Assembly (NCBI GenBank): GCA_014874305.1
Contig: JACWAO010000030.1
Location: forward strand, 1-9,263
Length of the DNA: 9,263 nucleotides
Source of the DNA: Candidatus Colwelliibacteriota bacterium
Lineage (GTDB): Bacteria > Patescibacteriota > Minisyncoccia > UBA6257 > Colwellbacteraceae
Direction: 5' to 3'
This document shows positions 1 to 5,979 of this stretch, one piece after another. The stretch's first letter is position 1. Each line of letters begins with the position of its first letter. A program made the translations under genes and the position numbers. The notes under the pieces are model-generated. The model was not told the DNA's origin and made no database searches. It saw only the letters and a list, made by a program, of their open reading frames with translations.

Positions 1-294
1 CATGTAAGCTACTCTTCTTTAAATGTTAATGCGGCACGGAATGAGATAAACATAGGCGGAACGGCCGCGTCTTATGCCGTTCTTGCTTCCCAACTGCAGA
101 TTTACGAGAACTCGCCCGAGATAACGCGCGTAATTCTTCAAAGTTCGGCGTCTAACGGAAGCTCGGTTACTTTCGAGGTCAGTCTTTTGGTGAAGCCCGA
201 TATATTCGCTTATAGCCAGGCGTCCAGCACCACGACCCCTTCCGCGCCAGCGCAAGGCGCCGCAACCACAACCGCGACTACAACAAAGCCATGA
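1..294 (+). CDS. pilN: PilN-like type IV pilus assembly protein, C-terminal part (5' end outside window)
   Basis: The first 97 codons are open in frame 1 from the window edge and end in TGA at 292-294. The visible part runs from an Asn/Ala-rich stretch through GGTAASYAVLASQLQIYENS to alternating beta-like segments (ITRVILQSSA, SVTFEVSLLV). This resembles the C-terminal ferredoxin-like part of PilN/fimbrial assembly proteins, where a G-x-A-x-S-Y-x-x-L-A-x-Q helix is followed by a strand pair. The last 22 or so residues are a low-complexity Thr/Ala/Pro tail, probably disordered. PilN is an inner-membrane protein that pairs with PilO and binds PilM in the cytoplasm; its membrane segment would lie upstream and cannot be seen. 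The stop overlaps the next start (ATGA), indicating translational coupling with the PilO-like gene. The family call rests on a short fragment and on position; any other bitopic alignment-complex protein is the main alternative. Confidence 0.75.
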   Translation, partial: HVSYSSLNVNAARNEINIGGTAASYAVLASQLQIYENSPEITRVILQSSASNGSSVTFEVSLLVKPDIFAYSQASSTTTPSAPAQGAATTTATTTKP

Positions 295-899
295 GTTCCT
301 CAACTAAAAGATTCTATAGTCTTCTTTTAAGCCTTGCCATGCTTTTGGGCGCGGTTTTCATCTATTCTTCGTACATCGTGCCGGCTTTTAAGGGAATCGA
401 AACTTTACGCGGGGAGATTGCGGGATACTCCGCCCAGGTTAAACAGCTTTCAACCATCAACCAAAACATTGCCAACTTGTCCAGCGAGTACCAGAATTCC
501 AGCGCGATGCAAAGCACTATTTCCGCGATCCTTCCCACGCAGGAGAACGTTCCGGTGATTATCAACCAGGTTCAGGGTTTGGCCGCGTCAAGTAACGTGA
601 ATATTGACTCAATTTCTTTCCAGTACCTGCCGATTAACTATAAACCGCAGGGGTCGATAGTGCAGGGCGTGGGCACGATAGCCATGTCCGTGCAGGGATC
701 GGGAAGCTATTCCTCCGTTAGCGGCTTTCTAAATAATTTGGGCAATAACGTGCGGTTGTTCGATCTTTCTTCGCTGTCGCTTGCGGTTGGCTCGCAACCA
801 GCGGGATCAAAGTCCGCTGTCCAGATTTTGCACTTTAATATGGTAATAAATACTTATTATCAAACGGCGGCGAGCTCTACTTCGCAATCCGGATCGTGA
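291..899 (+). CDS. pilO: PilO-like type IV pilus inner-membrane alignment protein
   Basis: The 202-residue product has the layout of PilO. It has a short cytoplasmic N-terminus, one membrane helix (about residues 9-30), a heptad-like periplasmic helix (about 33-75, rich in L, I, Q and S), then an alpha/beta domain (about 80-190) that reads like a ferredoxin-like fold, with a VPVIINQVQGLA helix and strands such as VGTIAMSVQGSG. A Ser/Thr-rich tail ends the protein. PilO normally forms a heterodimer with PilN and helps couple the cytoplasmic motor ring to the envelope. The ATG lies inside the stop region of the upstream gene (ATGA at 291-294), so this start is well supported; no Shine-Dalgarno motif precedes it and reinitiation is the likely route. 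PilO proteins diverge strongly, so the call depends on topology, length near 200 residues and operon position between a PilN-like gene and pilB. Confidence 0.85.
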   Translation: MSSSTKRFYSLLLSLAMLLGAVFIYSSYIVPAFKGIETLRGEIAGYSAQVKQLSTINQNIANLSSEYQNSSAMQSTISAILPTQENVPVIINQVQGLAASSNVNIDSISFQYLPINYKPQGSIVQGVGTIAMSVQGSGSYSSVSGFLNNLGNNVRLFDLSSLSLAVGSQPAGSKSAVQILHFNMVINTYYQTAASSTSQSGS

Positions 900-909
900 T
901 AAATATAAT
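881..909 (+). promoter_or_regulatory. Candidate sigma70-type promoter before the small membrane-protein gene
   Basis: A perfect TATAAT at 904-909 lies 17 bases after TTCGCA at 881-886, which matches four of six positions of TTGACA. Transcription would start near 916, about four bases before the ATG at 920, giving an almost leaderless mRNA. The -35 box lies inside the end of the PilO-like gene. The -10 box is in a very A/T-rich gap, where a chance TATAAT is easy to find, so this is a moderate-to-low confidence call. Confidence 0.35.
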
Positions 910-919
910 AATAAAATAA

Positions 920-1210
920 ATGGCCATAGTAATAGAAGAACAGCAGCAGAAAAACTCCGGTCTTTTGACGGAGGTAATCTTCGGCATCATAATCATCGCC
1001 TTAATTATCGCTGTTTATCTGGTGTTTTTCTCGCCCGCTCCTTTAGTTGAAAAAGCCCTGCCCCCGAACATTTCCGAGATCCAAAATGTGAGTTTGGACA
1101 TTTCGCCGCTAAACAACTATAGCGTTTATGAGATGATTACCGCCACGAGCGGGATAGGGGCCCCGAACGCCACCACCACCGGTCGACAAAATCCTTTCCA
1201 GCCCTTTTAG
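920..1210 (+). CDS. Small single-pass membrane protein in the pilP position
   Basis: I do not recognise a named family. The 96-residue product has a Glu/Gln/Lys-rich cytoplasmic N-terminus (1-13), one strongly hydrophobic helix (about 16-37, ending VYLVFF), then a 59-residue extracytoplasmic stretch rich in Pro, Asn, Ser and Thr. It ends in GRQNPFQPF (88-96). It sits between the PilO-like gene and pilB, where a pilP-type gene is often found. PilP and GspC proteins carry a linker with a similar basic-x-x-NPF motif, so a reduced PilP analogue is a reasonable inference, but there is no lipobox and no room for the PilP beta domain. The start follows an A/T-rich spacer without a Shine-Dalgarno motif. 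Codon structure, a clean membrane helix and tight operon packing make it a real gene; its function is unproven. Confidence 0.8.
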   Translation: MAIVIEEQQQKNSGLLTEVIFGIIIIALIIAVYLVFFSPAPLVEKALPPNISEIQNVSLDISPLNNYSVYEMITATSGIGAPNATTTGRQNPFQPF

Positions 1211-1228
1211 TTATTAAATCCGCAGAAA

Positions 1229-2995
1229 ATGGACAATAGAGTTTTAGCAAGTGCCTTGGTCAAGAACGGACTTTTTTCCGAGGAGCTCTCGAGACAGCTC
1301 CTCACCGAGGCGGAGGACAGCCGCGAGCCTTTGGAGCAGGTCGTTTACCTCCGCCACATCTTAAACGAGGAGGATGTGGCTAAAACGAAAAGTTCCGTTT
1401 TGGGAGTTCCTTATAAAAAAATCGATCCGACTTCCATCTCAGCGGATGTGTTAAAGATTATTCCGGAGGAGACGGCGAACTCCTACAAGCTCATACCCCT
1501 TAGCCTGAGTAATCAGATGCTCGTGGTTGGGATGATAAATCCGGATGACACCAAAGCGCAGGAGGCTCTGCGTTTCATAGCGAAACAAAACGGCTATAAC
1601 CTTGGGGTTTATCTCATAACTCCTACGGATTTAGAGATGGCTCTCCGCCGTTATTCTCCGTACCAAACCGTGATACAGGAAGCCGTTGCTCTTCTTAATA
1701 TAAAGCCGGGAAGTAATTTAAACGTTACTCAGCGCGCGATAAACCTGGAAGAGCAGGTTGTCGGCAGTAAGGAGGCCCCAATAATCAGAATCGTTTCATC
1801 CACCCTTAAGGAAGCGGTAGAGAAAGGGGCGTCAGATATACACATCGAACCGCAAAAAGACAGATTAAGAATACGCTTCCGGCTGGACGGAGACCTTCAG
1901 GAAGCCGCGAATCTGCCTCTGGAGCTGAGCCAGCCCGTGATATCAAGGCTCAAGATTATGGCTGAGCTGAAGATAGATGAGAACCGTATTCCTCAGGACG
2001 GGAGGTTCAGGACGGTCATATTCGGCCGCGACATCGATTATCGCGTCTCAACCTTTCCGACTCCGATCGGGGAGAAGATGGCCATAAGAGTTCTCGATCC
2101 GACTCTTGGATTAAAGAGCGTGGATAATCTGGGGCTTGTCGGGCATAACGCCGATCTTGTTAAAGAGGGGATAAACAAACCTTTTGGCATGGTTCTCATA
2201 ACCGGTCCTACCGGCAGTGGAAAGACGACGACTCTTTACGCTCTTCTCCAGACCTTGAATAAGGAGGACGTGAATATTTTAAGCATGGAGGACCCGGTGG
2301 AGTATTTTGTCGATGGCATCAACCAGTCCCAAATCAGACCGGAGATAGGGTATACGTTTGCCGCTGGATTGAGACAGGCGGTGCGTCAGGACCCGGATAT
2401 AATCATGGTCGGCGAGATCAGGGACAGGGAGACGGCGGATCTGGCTGTGCAGGCGGCCCTCACGGGACACGTCGTTTTATCCACCCTGCATACCAATGAC
2501 GCGGTCGGCGTTATTCCCAGGCTTATAGACATGGGTATAGAACCGTTTCTCCTGCCGTCATCTCTGAACCTAATGGTTGCCCAGAGGTTGGTAAGAAGGC
2601 TTTGCGAGCAGTGCAAACAGCCGTATGATGCCGCGGAAAACATCAATGCGCTCATATCAAAAGAGTTGGGGAAGCTTCCAAAGGAGGAGGTTTCGAAGTT
2701 TGAACAGTCTATTCCAGGACTAAGGGTGGAGGACGGCCGTTTCAAGTTTTATCATGCCAATGGCTGTCCTGCTTGTAAGGGAAAGGGGACCATGGGAAGA
2801 GTGGCTCTCTTCGAAGTTTTAAAAATTACCAGGGAGTTGGAGGAGATTATCAATGCCGCCGCCGGAGACGAGGCGAAGGTACGGAACGAAGCGAGAAGGC
2901 AGGGGATGATCAGCCTGCGGCAGGACGGCATTTTCAAGGCCCTGCTGGGGATGGTCTCGATAGAGGAGGTGGTCAAGGAGACGGTAGAGACGTAG
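1229..2995 (+). CDS. pilB: Type IV pilus extension ATPase PilB (GspE/PulE family)
   Basis: This 588-residue cytoplasmic hexameric ATPase powers pilin addition. An N-terminal MshEN/T2SSE_N-type region covers about 1-145. The N2 domain follows, with ASDIHIEPQKDRLRIRFRLDG at about 201-221. The RecA-like core has a Walker A GPTGSGKTT (326-334), an Asp box SMEDPVEYF (352-360), a Walker B region DPDIIMVGEIRD (388-399) and a His box TGHVVLSTLHTNDA (412-425). Two Cys pairs, C459/C462 and C513/C516, form the zinc-binding tetracysteine motif typical of PilB/GspE and absent from PilT. Length and all key residues are normal, so it should be active. It starts 18 bases after the small membrane-protein gene with no Shine-Dalgarno motif. 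T2SS GspE is the alternative; the adjacent pilT and PilO-like genes favour a pilus. Confidence 0.97.
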   Translation: MDNRVLASALVKNGLFSEELSRQLLTEAEDSREPLEQVVYLRHILNEEDVAKTKSSVLGVPYKKIDPTSISADVLKIIPEETANSYKLIPLSLSNQMLVVGMINPDDTKAQEALRFIAKQNGYNLGVYLITPTDLEMALRRYSPYQTVIQEAVALLNIKPGSNLNVTQRAINLEEQVVGSKEAPIIRIVSSTLKEAVEKGASDIHIEPQKDRLRIRFRLDGDLQEAANLPLELSQPVISRLKIMAELKIDENRIPQDGRFRTVIFGRDIDYRVSTFPTPIGEKMAIRVLDPTLGLKSVDNLGLVGHNADLVKEGINKPFGMVLITGPTGSGKTTTLYALLQTLNKEDVNILSMEDPVEYFVDGINQSQIRPEIGYTFAAGLRQAVRQDPDIIMVGEIRDRETADLAVQAALTGHVVLSTLHTNDAVGVIPRLIDMGIEPFLLPSSLNLMVAQRLVRRLCEQCKQPYDAAENINALISKELGKLPKEEVSKFEQSIPGLRVEDGRFKFYHANGCPACKGKGTMGRVALFEVLKITRELEEIINAAAGDEAKVRNEARRQGMISLRQDGIFKALLGMVSIEEVVKETVET

Positions 2996-3007
2996 GTCGT
3001 GAATCAT

Positions 3008-3047
3008 AAACCGTGAACCGCACATCGCATTCCGCGGTTCACGTTTT
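3008..3047 (+). terminator. Hairpin with short T-run after pilB (possible weak terminator or RNA processing site)
   Basis: CGTGAACCGC (3012-3021) and GCGGTTCACG (3034-3043) are exact reverse complements, giving a 10-bp G/C-rich stem with a 12-base loop. AAA (3008-3010) and TTT (3045-3047) extend it past one mismatch. The descending arm runs into TTTT (3044-3047), which is short for an intrinsic terminator. A second descending arm, GCGGTTCGCG (3048-3057), can replace the first with only one G-U pair, so two hairpins compete. It could reduce read-through from pilB to pilT or stabilise the upstream mRNA end. Confidence 0.4.
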
Positions 3048-3068
3048 GCGGTTCGCGTTTCTATCCAC

Positions 3069-3097
3069 TAGCCACTGGCCGATAAACCCTATACAAT
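3069..3097 (+). promoter_or_regulatory. Candidate promoter for pilT
   Basis: TACAAT (3092-3097) matches five of six bases of the -10 consensus. TAGCCA (3069-3074), 17 bases upstream, matches four of six of TTGACA. Initiation would fall near 3104, about four bases before the pilT ATG, giving a nearly leaderless message. It follows the hairpin region, which makes a separate transcription start for pilT plausible. The -35 box lies within the heptamer tract, so it may simply be repeat sequence. Confidence 0.35.
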
Positions 3098-3107
3098 TAA
3101 GACGTAA

Positions 3108-4178
3108 ATGGATTACGCCCAAAAACTAAACGATTTGCTTTTAACGACAGCGAGACAGAATGCCTCCGACCTGCACATAGCAGTCGGAAGAAGGCCGACT
3201 CTGCGTGTTGACGGGATACTGGTCGGATTGCAGAACGAGCCGATCCTTACGCCGGAAGATACCCAGGGGCTGGTTATGTCGATGCTTAGCCAGGAGCAGA
3301 AGGACAAGCTTTTGAGATACGGAGACTTGGATTTTTCCTATGCTTTCGAGGATAAGGCGCGTTTCAGGGTTAACGTGTTTTTCCAGAGAGGGTTTATGGC
3401 CGCCGCCTTGAGGCTTATTCCGGCCGTTATTAAAACAGCCGAGGAACTGCGTCTGCCTCCGGTAGTCCATGATTTCGCCAAACTCAATCAGGGATTTGTC
3501 CTGGTCGTGGGGCCGGCGGGACAGGGAAAATCCACGACGCTCGCGGCGATACTTGACGAGGTAAATCATTCGAGGATGGAGCATATAATTACCGTGGAAG
3601 ATCCGATAGAGTACCTGTTCGTCCAGGACCGAAGCATAGTTTCCCAAAGAGAGATATCGACCGACAGCCCCAGTTTCCACCGCGCGTTAAGATCGCTTCT
3701 TCGTCAGGACCCGGATGTGGTGATGATAGGGGAGATGCGCGACAGGGAATCAATCGCCACGGCGATGACCGCCGCCGAAACGGGGCATTTGGTTTTCTCG
3801 ACCCTGCACACTAACTCCGCCTCGCAGACGATAGACAGGATAATAGATTCGTTTCCGGTTGATCAGCAGAGCCAGATTACTTCCCAACTCGCCGCGACTC
3901 TTGTAGGCATAGTGTCCGAGAGGCTGGTGCCGAGAATAGACGGCGGAAGAACGCCAGCGGCAGAGATCATGCTTATGAATTCCGCCATAAGGAATCTTAT
4001 TCGGGAGAGAAAGGTCTATCAGATAGATCTGGTAATAGAAACCAGTTTGCAGGAGGGGATGATTACCATGAACAGGTCTTTGGCGGAACTCGTCAAGAAC
4101 AAAGAGGTGTCCTTAGAGAACGCCGAGACGTACTCGTTAAATCCGAGCGAACTTAGAGTTCTACTGGAGAAAATTTAG
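3108..4178 (+). CDS. pilT: Type IV pilus retraction ATPase PilT
   Basis: This 356-residue cytoplasmic hexameric ATPase is of normal PilT length and would depolymerise the pilus. The N-terminal PAS-like region has SDLHIAVGRRPTLRVDG (20-36). The RecA core has a Walker A GPAGQGKSTT (135-144), an Asp box TVEDPIEYLF (162-171), a Walker B region DPDVVMIGEMRD (201-212) and a His box TGHLVFSTLHTNSA (225-238). The AIRNLIRE signature (293-300) in the C-terminal domain is the PilT hallmark linked to retraction. It lacks the zinc-binding cysteines of PilB. The P-loop differs from the usual GPTGSGKS by Ala and Gln substitutions but keeps the essential Gly, Lys and Ser. It follows the repeat-bearing gap and may have its own promoter; no Shine-Dalgarno motif is present. 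PilU-type accessory ATPases are the alternative; AIRNLIRE and the position beside pilC favour PilT. Confidence 0.97.
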   Translation: MDYAQKLNDLLLTTARQNASDLHIAVGRRPTLRVDGILVGLQNEPILTPEDTQGLVMSMLSQEQKDKLLRYGDLDFSYAFEDKARFRVNVFFQRGFMAAALRLIPAVIKTAEELRLPPVVHDFAKLNQGFVLVVGPAGQGKSTTLAAILDEVNHSRMEHIITVEDPIEYLFVQDRSIVSQREISTDSPSFHRALRSLLRQDPDVVMIGEMRDRESIATAMTAAETGHLVFSTLHTNSASQTIDRIIDSFPVDQQSQITSQLAATLVGIVSERLVPRIDGGRTPAAEIMLMNSAIRNLIRERKVYQIDLVIETSLQEGMITMNRSLAELVKNKEVSLENAETYSLNPSELRVLLEKI

Positions 4179-4192
4179 AATTTTAGTGTTTT

Positions 4193-5410
4193 ATGAAATT
4201 CAGATATCAAGCCAGGACCCAGAGCGGGGAACTGCAGGTCGGCTTCGTGGAAGCGCCTAACAAGAAAACCGCGATCGGGATCCTCACGAGCCACAATCTT
4301 TTCATATTGAGCATAACGGATACCGAAAGAAAAGGGTTGGATAACCAGCTTTATTTGCTGGTTAACCATGTAAAGGGAAAGGACCTGATGGTTTTTACAA
4401 GGCAGTTTGCGACTCTGCTTGAGGCAAAAGTGCCTTTGGGAGACGCCTTAAGGACGCTTATAAGACAGACGAGAAACCCAGTGCTCCAGGAGGCGATAAT
4501 AAATGTTGGGGAGGATGTCTCCTCTGGCCTCTCCTTATCCCAGGCGATGGGGAAGCAGTCCGCCGTCTTCTCGGAATTTTACGTCAATATGCTCCAGTCC
4601 GGAGAGGTTACCGGAAGAGTTGAGGAGGTGATGGGATTTCTCGCGGATTACATAGAAAGGAACGTCAGTCTGGCCGGACGCGTAAGAAACGCGCTCATTT
4701 ATCCGTTTATAATGGTTATCTTGTTTATCGTGGTCGGCGTAATTATGGGGACGATTGTTCTGCCTCAGCTCGGATCGGCGTTCGAGCAGGTGGGAGCGCA
4801 GTTGCCATTTATAACGCAGTGGCTTATCGTCGGCGGAAAGTTTACGGCTAATTGGTGGTGGATAATACTAATGGCCCTTTCTGTTTTTATCATCTCTATT
4901 TTGGATTATCTGAGGACTCCCGAGGGGCGTACGGTTTATGACGAGTTCGTACTCCGCATACCGGTTTTTAACACGCTTCTTAAAGAAATGTACGTGTCGC
5001 GCTTTGCCGAATCGTTGGCGGTTCTTATACGCGGAGGAGTTCCGATCGCCCAGGCAATGGAGGTCACGAGCCGGACGATAGGAAGCAGGGTGTACGAGGA
5101 GATACTTAGAAAGGCGGCGGATAGTCTGCGGAAAGGAGAACTGCTTTCTCAGGCGCTGTTTAGGGAGTACGAGTATTTTCCCCAGCTTGTTGGGCAGATG
5201 GTGGCGGTTGGGGAGTCGACGGGGAAACTCGAGGACATGCTTCTTAGAGTATCCTCGTTTTATTCGCGCGAAGTGGATGACGCGGTCGACAACCTGGTTG
5301 AGGCGATCCAGCCTATTATGATGATAGTGATAGGAGGGCTGGTTGGTCTGCTTTTCGCCTCAATTCTTATACCGATCTACTCCCTGGTTTCGGTAATAGG
5401 CCAGCAGTAG
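4193..5410 (+). CDS. pilC: Type IV pilus inner-membrane platform protein PilC (GspF family)
   Basis: The 405-residue product has the standard duplicated T2SSF architecture. A short N-terminal region with KFRYQARTQSGEL (2-14) leads into the first cytoplasmic helical domain (about 66-170, LMVFTRQFATLLEAKVPLG and ESGEVTGR-type LQSGEVTGRVEEV). Membrane helices follow at about 170-192 and 221-238. The second copy covers about 268-370 (SRFAESLAVLIRGGVPIAQA, VGESTGKLEDM), with a last helix at about 373-396. PilC sits at the centre of the motor and transmits PilB and PilT motion to the pilins in the membrane. It starts 14 bases after the pilT stop, with a T-rich spacer and no Shine-Dalgarno motif. 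Length and domain order are normal. The gene is followed by a 57-base gap holding the likely pilin promoter. Confidence 0.97.
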   Translation: MKFRYQARTQSGELQVGFVEAPNKKTAIGILTSHNLFILSITDTERKGLDNQLYLLVNHVKGKDLMVFTRQFATLLEAKVPLGDALRTLIRQTRNPVLQEAIINVGEDVSSGLSLSQAMGKQSAVFSEFYVNMLQSGEVTGRVEEVMGFLADYIERNVSLAGRVRNALIYPFIMVILFIVVGVIMGTIVLPQLGSAFEQVGAQLPFITQWLIVGGKFTANWWWIILMALSVFIISILDYLRTPEGRTVYDEFVLRIPVFNTLLKEMYVSRFAESLAVLIRGGVPIAQAMEVTSRTIGSRVYEEILRKAADSLRKGELLSQALFREYEYFPQLVGQMVAVGESTGKLEDMLLRVSSFYSREVDDAVDNLVEAIQPIMMIVIGGLVGLLFASILIPIYSLVSVIGQQ

Positions 5411-5420
5411 TTATTAACAG

Positions 5421-5448
5421 TTGTTTATCTCTCTCTTGGTGCTAGAAT
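5421..5448 (+). promoter_or_regulatory. Extended -10 promoter for the major-pilin gene
   Basis: TGC directly followed by TAGAAT (TG at 5440-5441, hexamer 5443-5448) forms an extended -10 element with five of six consensus bases. TTGTTT (5421-5426) lies 16 bases upstream and supplies the conserved TTG of a -35 box. A start near 5455 would leave a leader of about 13 bases before the ATG at 5468, A/T-rich and without a Shine-Dalgarno motif. A separate promoter here fits the need to make far more pilin than motor protein. Confidence 0.5.
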
Positions 5449-5467
5449 TAAAAAAACTAATAATCTT

Positions 5468-5962
5468 ATGAAAGATAAAATTCACAACGATAAAGAGAAA
5501 GAGAGCCGAGGGGGCTTTACGCTTATAGAAATGATGATAGTTATAGCTATCATAGGCATCCTGGCGACACTTGTTATACGCTCCTTTGTCTTTATTTCAA
5601 ACGCCAGAGATTCCAAGAGAATATCGGATGTCCGCACTGTACAAAACTATCTTGAGCTGTATTACAACGCTGTCGGAAACTATCCTAACGACACTACGTG
5701 GTCTACTTTAACAAGTGACGTGCATACCGTACTGCCCAATGTTAATCTTCCTCAACCTGTAAATACAAACTATCCTTATTGTTATTCGCCGCTTACGGGG
5801 GGTAGCGGTAATTCGAGTCAGCCTCTTTCTTACGTTGTCGGAGCCCAGCTTGAAAACAGCAACGCTGCGGATACTGATACAGCGGATAAGTGCGGCGGTG
5901 TTCAGTGTGGAAATAATCAGGGTGCTAGTGGTAAGTATATTTATTGCACTACCCCTCAATAA
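5468..5962 (+). CDS. pilA: Type IV prepilin, likely major pilin (PilA/GspG-like)
   Basis: The 164-residue product begins with a charged 16-residue leader ending RGG, followed by FTLIEMMIVIAIIGILA. Cleavage between G16 and F17 would leave N-methyl-Phe at +1 and the conserved Glu at +5 (E21). The mature protein is about 148 residues. The hydrophobic helix (17-38) runs into an amphipathic alpha1-C helix and the ISDVRTVQNYLELYYNAVG motif with NYP (71-73), typical of GspG-like and many CPR pilins. The globular part is Gly/Ser/Asn/Thr-rich and has four Cys (105, 142, 147, 160), enough for two disulfides. Length, the strong promoter and position before pilD suggest it is the main fibre subunit, though this is inferred. 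The codons look more A/T-rich than in its neighbours, as is common for fast-evolving surface proteins. Confidence 0.92.
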   Translation: MKDKIHNDKEKESRGGFTLIEMMIVIAIIGILATLVIRSFVFISNARDSKRISDVRTVQNYLELYYNAVGNYPNDTTWSTLTSDVHTVLPNVNLPQPVNTNYPYCYSPLTGGSGNSSQPLSYVVGAQLENSNAADTDTADKCGGVQCGNNQGASGKYIYCTTPQ

Positions 5963-5979
5963 AAATTAACTGAATTATC

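Larger units (their letters stand above)
2996..3107 (+). repeat. Degenerate 7-base-period repeat tract between pilB and pilT
   Basis: This is the only gap over 100 bp in the window and it carries no gene. Read in steps of seven from 2999, the units share a pattern, for example GTGAATC (2999), GTGAACC (3013), GCGGTTC (3034 and 3048), then TATCCAC (3062) and TAGCCAC (3069). The last base of each unit is C in 12 of the 14 positions 2998, 3005, 3012 and so on to 3089. Near-copies are separated by multiples of seven: CGTGAATC/CGTGAACC are 14 apart, the two GCGGTTC are 14 apart, and the two CCAC units are 7 apart. It looks like a decayed short tandem heptamer array, in the manner of the heptameric repeats described in cyanobacteria. 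Function is unknown. Confidence 0.55.

Noticed and set aside
19..303. Minus-strand open frames across the cluster, such as 19-303, 3141-3680, 2386-2745 and 6345-6599
   Set aside because: They lie opposite well-supported plus-strand genes, and their products are low-complexity or have no recognisable motif; they are mirror frames of real genes.
959..1030. Possible type III prepilin signal in the 96-residue membrane protein (SGLLTEV before the helix)
   Set aside because: With Gly14 as the -1 residue the Glu would be at +4, not +5, and the protein has no pilin-like domain after the helix.
2996..3107. A CRISPR array or tRNA gene in the pilB-pilT gap
   Set aside because: The repeats are 7-10 bases, imperfect and without 30-base-scale spacers, and no cloverleaf or CCA-end arrangement can be drawn.
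4176..4181. TAGAAT just before pilC as a -10 box
   Set aside because: No acceptable -35 is found at 16-18 bases upstream (only two of six matches), and part of the hexamer is the pilT stop codon.
1229..5410. A type II secretion system instead of a type IV pilus
   Set aside because: A PilT with the AIRNLIRE retraction signature, PilN/PilO-like genes and no secretin or other Gsp-specific genes favour a pilus. The minor pilins alone would not separate the two.
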